A DNA stretch of 64,000 nt from NCBI RefSeq assembly GCF_015351405.1, contig NZ_JADKMY010000002.1:388335-452334 (forward strand), in the 5' to 3' direction. The notes under the pieces are model-generated. The model was not told where the DNA came from. It saw only the letters and a list, made by a program, of their open reading frames with translations, and ran no database searches. A program made the position numbers and the translations under genes. Shown one piece after another: positions 53,437 to 60,300 of the stretch. Each line of letters starts with the position of its first letter. Positions within the stretch are counted from its first letter, which is position 1. Origin of the DNA: Corynebacterium suicordis DSM 45110. Lineage in GTDB: Bacteria > Actinomycetota > Actinomycetes > Mycobacteriales > Mycobacteriaceae.

Positions 53437-55193
53437 GCAGTGCTAATAACTCAGGTGATCAGCGCGCCTCACGGCCAGAGCTGCGACCAGTAGGCACCCG
53501 CGCATGGCTCGTGGATCTGCCCGATCTGGATACCGTGATGACGTGGCACGCCCACCTCTCCGAGCACCCACTGCCCGGCCAGGAAGAGGCCATTGCCGCA
53601 GCACGCACGGTGTTGGTGCTCTTCGCTACCCGTAAGCACACCATCCAAGCCAAGCCTTTGCTGGAGTCTCTGGCTCCGCAATCCCTCCAGGCCACTGACT
53701 CCCGCACGGTGAGCATCGATGTGATCTACGACGGTGAAGACCTGGAGCAGGTGGCCTCGCTGCTGGGTATCTCTGCAACTGAGCTCGTTGAGCGGCACAC
53801 CCAGCAGGAGTGGAAGGCATCCTTCGGTGGCTTCGCCCCCGGATTCACGTACTGCGTCCCTGCCGGGGATGACTTTTCGTGGGATATCCCCCGCTTGGAA
53901 AAGCCCCGCACGGCCGTGCCCAGCGGCGCGGTAGGTCTGGCCGGAAACTTCTCGGCTGTCTACCCGCGCACTTCACCCGGTGGTTGGCAGCTCATCGGCC
54001 ACACCGAAACCAAGATGTGGAACACCACAGCCAACCCACCTGCGCTGCTCCAGCCTGGGGACAGCGTCAGCTACCGCGCGGTGCGCGAGAACATTGAGTT
54101 GCAGGACACGCCTGCGGCTTCCGATGAAGCTTCCTCTACGGCATCCACTCCGGCTTCCGCTTCGGAGAGCACGTCTACCCCGCTGGCTCCCGCTCGTCCG
54201 GCCTTCACCGTGGACAACCCCGGCATGCAGACCTTGCTTGAGGACACCGGCCGCGGTGGCTACGGAGACATGGGTGTCAACCGATCCGGAGCTGCAGATA
54301 GAACCAGTGCGTGGGTTGCCAACGACGTCGTCGGCAATGCAGGCAATGCAGCAGTTCTGGAGAATATCGGCGGCCTCACGCTGCACGCCACCACCGACGT
54401 GGTGGTATGCGCGACCGGTGCAGAAGCCACGCTGAAGGTGCAGGATCAGACCCATCCACTGGCCATTCCCGTGTTGGTGCGGGCGGGTCAGAGCATTTCT
54501 CTGACACCAGCGAATGCACCGCACACTGGGCTGCGCCATTACCTCGCGGCTCGCGGCGGGTTCGTGGCCAGCACGGTTCTGGAATCCGCTTCCACGGACG
54601 TGCTCTCCGGATTGGGCCCAGCCCCAGTGCAGAAAGCCGACGTGCTGAAGATCGGACACCGCGCCGCACCCCGAGCTATCGGTGAGCCAGCCATCAACCC
54701 ACTGCGCTCTTCCCGCGAACTGCGCTGTATCCCCGGCCCCCGCGATAACTGGTTCAATTCCGAAGAATTCAGCAAATTCTGCACGCGCGACTGGATCGTC
54801 TCCGGGCAATCCAACCGCGTTGGGCTCCGCCTGGAATTACCGAGAGGAGACAGGGGCGGCGTCGAAAAAGAAGATGCCGAAAATAAGGGTCTGCAACGCT
54901 CCCACGAGGGCGAACTTGCCTCCGAGGGTATGGTCAGCGGCTGCGTGCAGGTGCCGCCCAACGGTCTGCCCGTGGTGTTCCTGGCCGATCACCCAGTCAC
55001 CGGTGGCTACCCAGTTATTGCCACTGTGATCAGCGAGGATCTGGACATCGCCGGGCAGCTGGCCCCGGGTGAGACCGTCCGTTTTGTGCCCGTTGATCCA
55101 GATACGCTGGCACCCACCGACACTGCGACTGACCCAAGCGCCGAAAACAGCACAACCGCAGAAAATACTGCCCCGGCAGGAGAAAAATCATGA
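53433..55193 (+). CDS. pxpBC: Fused 5-oxoprolinase subunits B and C (KipI-KipA)
   Basis: A 586-aa fusion. The N-terminal half (to about residue 225) is the KipI/PxpB domain (SFGGFAPGFTYCVPAG, PRLEKPRTAVPSGAVGLAG). A Ser/Ala/Thr/Pro linker (about 225-255) leads to the KipA/PxpC domain (NPGMQTLLEDTGRGGYGDMG, NRSGAADRTSAWVAND, IPGPRDNWF). A repeat copy (54857) codes GGVEKEDAENKG within KipA. The C-terminal 25 residues are Thr/Pro/Ala-rich. It is coupled by ATGA to pxpA upstream and overlaps the region before the carboxylase. Confidence 0.92.
   Translation: MSSANNSGDQRASRPELRPVGTRAWLVDLPDLDTVMTWHAHLSEHPLPGQEEAIAAARTVLVLFATRKHTIQAKPLLESLAPQSLQATDSRTVSIDVIYDGEDLEQVASLLGISATELVERHTQQEWKASFGGFAPGFTYCVPAGDDFSWDIPRLEKPRTAVPSGAVGLAGNFSAVYPRTSPGGWQLIGHTETKMWNTTANPPALLQPGDSVSYRAVRENIELQDTPAASDEASSTASTPASASESTSTPLAPARPAFTVDNPGMQTLLEDTGRGGYGDMGVNRSGAADRTSAWVANDVVGNAGNAAVLENIGGLTLHATTDVVVCATGAEATLKVQDQTHPLAIPVLVRAGQSISLTPANAPHTGLRHYLAARGGFVASTVLESASTDVLSGLGPAPVQKADVLKIGHRAAPRAIGEPAINPLRSSRELRCIPGPRDNWFNSEEFSKFCTRDWIVSGQSNRVGLRLELPRGDRGGVEKEDAENKGLQRSHEGELASEGMVSGCVQVPPNGLPVVFLADHPVTGGYPVIATVISEDLDIAGQLAPGETVRFVPVDPDTLAPTDTATDPSAENSTTAENTAPAGEKS
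54857..54872 (+). repeat. CGGCGTCG variant repeat copy (inside pxpBC)
   Basis: CGGCGTCGAAAAAGAA, preceded by GGGG; the first core base is C instead of T. It codes a charged insert in the KipA domain. Confidence 0.6.
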
Positions 55194-55213
55194 GTACCCA
55201 AGGAGAATCCGCC

Positions 55214-57007
55214 ATGAATCAAGAAACTTTCCCCCTGCGCAAGGTGCTGATCGCCAACCGCGGTGAGATCGCCGTGCGCATCGCGCGGACCGCACGCGAC
55301 ATGGGTATCGAATCCATCGCGGTGTACTCCGAAGCTGATGTGGATAACCTCCACCCGCAATTCGCCGATGAGGCCTACGCCCTGCCTGGTAATACCTCGG
55401 CGGAAACTTACATGAACATCCCCGCTCTGGTGGATATTGCGTTGCGTGCCGGCGCAGATTGCGTGCACCCCGGTTACGGCTTCCTCTCGGAAAACGCGGA
55501 CTTTGCGCGCGCGGTCATGGATGCCGGCCTGGTGTGGATCGGACCGACCCCACAGGCCATCGAAGATCTGGGCAACAAGGTCACCGCTCGCACCCTCGCT
55601 GCCCGCGCCGGTGCGCCCATGACTCCCGGCACGCCAGATCCCATCGCCACCTGGGAAGAAGCCCGCGATTTCGCCGATGAACACGGCATGCCCATCGCCA
55701 TTAAGGCTGCGTTCGGTGGCGGCGGACGCGGCCTGAAGGTGGTTTACGAGTACGAAGACATCGAGCAGGCCTTCGCTTCCGCGGGTCGTGAGGCCATCGC
55801 GGCATTCGGCAAGGGCGATTGCTTCGTGGAGAAGTTCCTCACCAAGCCCCGCCACGTGGAAACCCAGGTGTTGGCCGATACCCACGGCAACGTGCGAGTA
55901 GTGGGAACGCGCGACTGCTCCGTGCAGCGCCGCTTCCAGAAGCTGGTGGAGGAGGCCCCCGCGCCATTCCTCACCGATGAGCAGCGCACCAGCATCATCG
56001 AGGGCTCCCGCGACATCATCGCCGAGGCCAAGTACACCGGTGCTGGCACCGTGGAATTCATCGTCGCCGAAGATGGCACCGTGAGCTTCCTAGAAGTCAA
56101 CACGCGCGTGCAGGTGGAGCACCCCGTCACCGAAGCCGTGACCGGAGTGGACATCATCGCTGAACAGTTCCGCATCGCCGCTGGTCTGGAAATCAGCTTT
56201 GACCAGGATCCGCAGTCCAACGGGCACGCCTTCGAGTTCCGCCTGAACGCCGAGGATGCCGCCAACGGGTTTGTCCCCTCCCCCGGTACCGTGCGCCGCT
56301 TTGAGGCACCCACCGGCCCAGGCATCCGCGTGGATTCCGGTGTGCGCTCCGGCTCCACCATCCCGGGTTTCTACGATTCCCTCATGGCCAAGCTCATCGT
56401 CTCCGGCCCTTCTCGTGACATCGCGCTCAAGCGAGCGAAGGCAGCCCTCAATGAACTGTGCATCGAGGGCGTGCGCACCGTGGTGCCGTTCCACAAGGAC
56501 ATCGTGACCCACCCAGCATTCACCGGGGACTCCCTGGAGGTCTACACCGACTGGGTGGACAAGGAATACCAGCCGGGCGTGGGCAACGGCTATACCGGTA
56601 GCTCCGCCGAGGAAATGAACGCCGCTTATGATGAGCGCACCTCAGTCACCATCGAGATTGATGGCCGCCTGCACCGCATGTCTCTGCCCGTTTCTCTGAT
56701 CGGCGCGGGTCCTTCCCCGCAGGCCGGCCAGAGTGCAGCTGCAGGTCAGGCGGGAAAGTCCGAGGTGGCGTCGAATAAGAATGAAGGCGGCACCGCAGTT
56801 CCCTGCCCGTACACCGGCGTGCTGGTGAACTGGCGCGTGGAGGACGGCGAGCAGGTCGAGGCCGGGCAGGCCATCGCCACCGTGGAAGCCATGAAGATGG
56901 AGTCCGCCGTGGAGGCTCCCGTGGCGGGAACCGTCACGCGCGCGGACATCCAGGTGGGTGGAAACCTCAACCAAGGCGATACGCTCGCCACCATCGCGGA
57001 GGCTTAA
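55214..57007 (+). CDS. Biotin carboxylase fused to a biotin carrier domain
   Basis: About 597 aa. The biotin carboxylase part (residues 1-450) shows VLIANRGEIAVRIARTARDMG, HPGYGFLSENADFA, AFGGGGRGLKVV and FLEVNTRVQVEHPVTEAVTG. A linker containing a repeat copy (VASNKNEGG, 56766) leads to the carrier domain with the biotin-lysine motif EAMKME. No carboxyltransferase gene is adjacent. Its place between pxpBC and the regulator suggests a role with 5-oxoproline metabolism, by analogy with clusters combining accB/accC with ycsF-kipIA; the substrate is unknown. ATG 55214 is chosen for its AAGGAG site; ATG 55190 overlaps the pxpBC stop. Confidence 0.9.
   Translation: MNQETFPLRKVLIANRGEIAVRIARTARDMGIESIAVYSEADVDNLHPQFADEAYALPGNTSAETYMNIPALVDIALRAGADCVHPGYGFLSENADFARAVMDAGLVWIGPTPQAIEDLGNKVTARTLAARAGAPMTPGTPDPIATWEEARDFADEHGMPIAIKAAFGGGGRGLKVVYEYEDIEQAFASAGREAIAAFGKGDCFVEKFLTKPRHVETQVLADTHGNVRVVGTRDCSVQRRFQKLVEEAPAPFLTDEQRTSIIEGSRDIIAEAKYTGAGTVEFIVAEDGTVSFLEVNTRVQVEHPVTEAVTGVDIIAEQFRIAAGLEISFDQDPQSNGHAFEFRLNAEDAANGFVPSPGTVRRFEAPTGPGIRVDSGVRSGSTIPGFYDSLMAKLIVSGPSRDIALKRAKAALNELCIEGVRTVVPFHKDIVTHPAFTGDSLEVYTDWVDKEYQPGVGNGYTGSSAEEMNAAYDERTSVTIEIDGRLHRMSLPVSLIGAGPSPQAGQSAAAGQAGKSEVASNKNEGGTAVPCPYTGVLVNWRVEDGEQVEAGQAIATVEAMKMESAVEAPVAGTVTRADIQVGGNLNQGDTLATIAEA
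56766..56781 (+). repeat. TGGCGTCG repeat copy (linker of the carboxylase)
   Basis: TGGCGTCGAATAAGAA followed by TGAAGG. It sits exactly in the linker between the carboxylase and carrier domains. Confidence 0.75.
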
Positions 57008-57017
57008 ACTGGGAGGT

Positions 57018-57746
57018 ATGACCTCCGCAATTTCCCCGCAGGCTGAGCCCGCAGAGCCGAAGCCTTCAGAGCCGAAGCCGTCTGAGTCACGGCCCGCTGT
57101 CAACCAGTCTGACTTGGCGGCGGAGGAGCTCACCCGCCGCATCTCCAGCGGCGAGTTCATGCCCGGGGAAAAGCTCAACGAGGTTGCCATTTCCACCCAG
57201 CTCAACATCTCCCGCAACACCCTGCGGGAAGCCTTCGCCACGTTGGTGCAGCAGGGCTTGGTCACGCGCATCCCCCACCGCGGGGTTTTCATCACCAAAC
57301 CCACGCTCACCCAGCTGGAGGAGATCTACGCGCTGCGGCACATCATCGAGCCCGGCGCGCTCCTCTGGGGTTCGCGGGAAGGTTTGGACAACCTGGACGC
57401 GATTGTCCGGCGGGCAGAGCGTGCCCGCGATGCGGCGGGTCCTGATCTTATCGACGCCACCGCTGTCTCCAATGCGAATCACGAATTTCACCGCGCCATT
57501 GTGGCCAGCGCTCACTCCAAGCACCTCGATACGGTGATGAGCCGTGTGCTGGCGCAGATGCGCCTGGCGTTTCTGCACGCTACCCAGGTGGATCCGAGTT
57601 TTCATACTCGGTTCATTGCGGATAATCGAAAGGTGGCGGATCTGGTGAGCGCGGGGGATTTTCCCGGGGCGGCCGATGTGCTGGCGCATTCTTTGAGCAC
57701 CACGCGTCACAGGCTAGCCAGCATCTTTGCTGAACCCCAGAAGTAG
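57018..57746 (+). CDS. GntR-family (FadR-type) regulator of the pxp cluster
   Basis: A 242-aa repressor-type protein: a Pro/Glu/Ser-rich leader with repeated PSEPKPSE, a winged HTH (about residues 33-95: LTRRISSGEFMPGEKLNEVAIS, ISRNTLREAFATLVQQGLVTRIPHRGVFI), then an FCD ligand-binding domain (ALRHIIEPGALLWG, ANHEFHRAIVASAHSKHL, with the His/Asp metal or acid-binding residues). It starts 10 bp after the carboxylase. Palindromes of the TTGT-N-ACAA type are typical for FadR-family proteins, fitting the shared operator. Confidence 0.9.
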   Translation: MTSAISPQAEPAEPKPSEPKPSESRPAVNQSDLAAEELTRRISSGEFMPGEKLNEVAISTQLNISRNTLREAFATLVQQGLVTRIPHRGVFITKPTLTQLEEIYALRHIIEPGALLWGSREGLDNLDAIVRRAERARDAAGPDLIDATAVSNANHEFHRAIVASAHSKHLDTVMSRVLAQMRLAFLHATQVDPSFHTRFIADNRKVADLVSAGDFPGAADVLAHSLSTTRHRLASIFAEPQK

Positions 57747-57800
57747 GGGCGCTGAACTGGGGGCGCTAAGGGTTCACGTCAGCCAGCCTGCAGGCAAAAG

Positions 57801-57849
57801 AAAAACGCTCCGGCTCGGATAATCCTGTATCCGGGTCGGAGCGCTTTTT
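57801..57849. terminator. Bidirectional terminator between the regulator and transporter genes
   Basis: Stem AAAAACGCTCCGgCTCGGATA / TATCCGgGTCGGAGCGCTTTTT with a short loop. The A-run on one side and T-run on the other make it work on both strands. Confidence 0.88.
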
Positions 57850-57858
57850 GAGTTTGGG

Positions 57859-59145
57859 CTATGCCCAGAGGGTTCCCAGCTTGGAGAGCGAGGACCAGGC
57901 GAGGTACAGGGTGAGCAGCCAGGTGAGTACGCCCACGAAGAGCAGCCACGCTGGGTACTTGTAACCCTGCAGCAAGTCGCGGCGCCTCCACGCCACCCAC
58001 AGCACGGCAGCGAAGCCGATGGGCAGGATCAAGCCGTTGAATGCACCGGCGAAGATCAGCAGCTTTTGCGGAGCCTGGTTCAGCCAGAGGTAGACCACGG
58101 CACACACAGCGATGAATGCGATGGTCATCCAAGAACGAGTACGTGCCTTGGTTTCCTGGGTGGTGATGAAGCTGATGGAGGTGTACGAAGCACCCACCAC
58201 GGAGGTCAGACCAGCGGCCCACAGCACCACGCCGAAGAAGCGCACGCCGATTTCACCAGCTGCGTGGCGGAAGGCATCAGCAGCCATGTTGTCGCCTGCC
58301 AGAGTCACGCCAGATGCCACCACGCCCAGGATGGCGAGGAACAGCAGCACGCGCATGATGCCCGTGACGATGATGCCCAACACGGACACCTGCGTGATGC
58401 TCTTGACGTTCTCTACTCCGGTCAGGCCGGAATCGATGAGACGGTGCGCACCTGCGAAGGTGATGTATCCGCCGACTGTGCCACCGATCAGGGTGGTGAT
58501 CACCAGGAAGTCCACTTCCTCAGGAAGGACGGTGTTCTTCAGGGCGTCGCCCACTGGCGGAGCACTGACTACTGCCACGTAGATCATCAGCAGAATCATG
58601 ATGGCACCTAGCGCCACCACGATGCGATCCAAGGCCAGTCCGGCCTTCTTGGACACGAAAATGAAGATAGCGATCAACGCGGAAATGGCACCACCGATGC
58701 GAGCATCGATGCCGAACATGGCGTTCATGCCCAGCCCGGTGCCGCCGATGTTTCCGATGTTGAACACGGCGCCGCCGATGAACACGAAGGCGGCCATGAC
58801 CCATCCCAATCCTGGGAGGACGGTGTTACCCAGTTCCTGGGCGCGGAGTCCGGAGACTCCCAGTACGCGCCACACGTTGAGCTGAATGGCGACATCCACC
58901 AGGATTGACACCAGAATGGCGAACGCGAAAGCCGCACCCATCTGCACGGTGAAAACGGTGGTCTGGGTGATGAATCCGGGTCCGATGGCACTGGTGGCCA
59001 TGAGGAACATCGCACCGAGCGAAGCTACGAAGCCTGCGCTCCGAGCGGCCGCTTGAGGATTCCCTTCCGGGGTTGCGTGTGCGGTGGCGGTTGCTGCGCT
59101 GGGCTCATGCCCACTAACAGCATCACCAGCATTGTTGTGAGACAT
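57859..59145 (-). CDS. NRAMP-related transporter, YcsG type
   Basis: A 428-aa protein with about 11 membrane helices, related to NRAMP transporters and to B. subtilis YcsG, which also neighbours ycsF-kipIA. The first helix reads MATSAIGPGFITQTTVFT: the metal-binding DPGN motif of true Mn/Fe NRAMP transporters is missing, arguing against metal transport. Uptake of 5-oxoproline or a related compound is inferred from context. Start MSHNNAGDAV at 59145 behind GGAGGGCAG. The polar N-terminus of about 35 residues is variable. The gene faces away from the shared operator. Confidence 0.85.
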   Translation of the reverse strand: MSHNNAGDAVSGHEPSAATATAHATPEGNPQAAARSAGFVASLGAMFLMATSAIGPGFITQTTVFTVQMGAAFAFAILVSILVDVAIQLNVWRVLGVSGLRAQELGNTVLPGLGWVMAAFVFIGGAVFNIGNIGGTGLGMNAMFGIDARIGGAISALIAIFIFVSKKAGLALDRIVVALGAIMILLMIYVAVVSAPPVGDALKNTVLPEEVDFLVITTLIGGTVGGYITFAGAHRLIDSGLTGVENVKSITQVSVLGIIVTGIMRVLLFLAILGVVASGVTLAGDNMAADAFRHAAGEIGVRFFGVVLWAAGLTSVVGASYTSISFITTQETKARTRSWMTIAFIAVCAVVYLWLNQAPQKLLIFAGAFNGLILPIGFAAVLWVAWRRRDLLQGYKYPAWLLFVGVLTWLLTLYLAWSSLSKLGTLWA

Positions 59146-59186
59146 GTTCTGCCCTCCATCTTGAGTGATGGATGTCACTTTAAGTT

Positions 59187-59199
59187 ATTGTTCAACAAT
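59187..59199. promoter_or_regulatory. Palindromic operator of the pxp cluster, copy 2
   Basis: ATTGTTCAACAAT, identical to 52597-52609, 42 bp upstream of the transporter start. Confidence 0.75.
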
Positions 59200-59235
59200 A
59201 TGTAAAGATTCTGTTGAATGAAGCCTTGCGGGAAA

Positions 59236-60258
59236 TTACCCCCTCTGCCCCGCGAGCCACTGCGCAGCTTCCTCCACGCGTTGGCGCCACACGGCTGGTG
59301 CCGCGATAATGTGCTCGGCTGGGTATACCTGAAGAGAGTAATCAACACCGCGCGCTTCCAGCCAGGCCGTTATTTCCGCAGTTGGGGTGCCGCGGGAATC
59401 CAGGGAAGCCAGGCTCACATAGTTCTGCGATCCGCTCAAGTCGGCATCGAAGCCATCAGGAATCCGCGGGGTCAACAACAAATGGAAGTCGGCATCCCCC
59501 GCCACATCCCGAGCTGCCACGAAACCCGTGCCGAAAGTGATGAGTCCATAACTACGTGCACTACCTGGCTCGGTTGTGAGCTTGGCGTCGGCACCCAAAT
59601 GCTCCCGAATTACCCGCACCGCCTGAGCCACCGCAGCTTGCGTGCCCTCCCACGCCCCAGCGCCGGGGAGCGGATAACACAGGTCCACCACGGTCACTCC
59701 GGATCGCTCTGCCAGGGCTGCGAACATAGGCAACCAGAACTGATCATGGCTCAGGCCATCACCGAACCAGCCCGGCCCGCCATGGAAAGAAAAGGCGAGA
59801 GCACCGTTCGGGGTTGAAGGCCGCAATACTGTGGCGCGCACGTCCTCGGAGAGATCGGCAAGTTCCAGCTCTTCTGCGCTGGGGCCCGTGCGGAGGAAAG
59901 CCACGTGCGGCATGGCGTGGTCCAACCCAGCCCCGAGCACCAACAGGCTGGAGTGCGCCAGAAGATCGGGGATCTTCGCCCACATGCGCTCAGTGGACTC
60001 TTTCAGCTCCGCAGGCACAGGCTGCCCCGCACCCGTAAATTCCTTGCCTTCATCAATGGTTAAGGAGCGGAAGATCTCCGGGTAGTTATCCTCGATGAAA
60101 TCGCTGAGCTGGGTCACCTGCTGCTCAGGAGTGAGTGGCACCACCCCATCCTGCACATCCCCGCCACTGTGCGGCAGGCCGAGGATATCCGAGTTCGGAG
60201 TCTGCCTGGACTCCGCGTTGGCTGGCTTGCTCGGCTGGTTCTGCGAGTTCTCCGTCAT
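59236..60258 (-). CDS. Alpha/beta-hydrolase-like protein without the usual nucleophile
   Basis: A 340-aa protein with the hydrolase-fold oxyanion motif FSFHGGPGW and a late AEHII that could supply the catalytic His. At the nucleophile elbow the sequence is GLITFGTGFVAARD, with no Ser in the GxSxG position, so classical esterase activity is doubtful. The N-terminal 40 residues are polar and probably disordered; no signal peptide. It is separate from the ABC genes by 42 bp on the same strand and may be read with them. Confidence 0.75.
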   Translation of the reverse strand: MTENSQNQPSKPANAESRQTPNSDILGLPHSGGDVQDGVVPLTPEQQVTQLSDFIEDNYPEIFRSLTIDEGKEFTGAGQPVPAELKESTERMWAKIPDLLAHSSLLVLGAGLDHAMPHVAFLRTGPSAEELELADLSEDVRATVLRPSTPNGALAFSFHGGPGWFGDGLSHDQFWLPMFAALAERSGVTVVDLCYPLPGAGAWEGTQAAVAQAVRVIREHLGADAKLTTEPGSARSYGLITFGTGFVAARDVAGDADFHLLLTPRIPDGFDADLSGSQNYVSLASLDSRGTPTAEITAWLEARGVDYSLQVYPAEHIIAAPAVWRQRVEEAAQWLAGQRG

Positions 60259-60300
60259 AAATCCATTCTAGAACGCGGGCTCGCAGAACCAACCGGGCGG

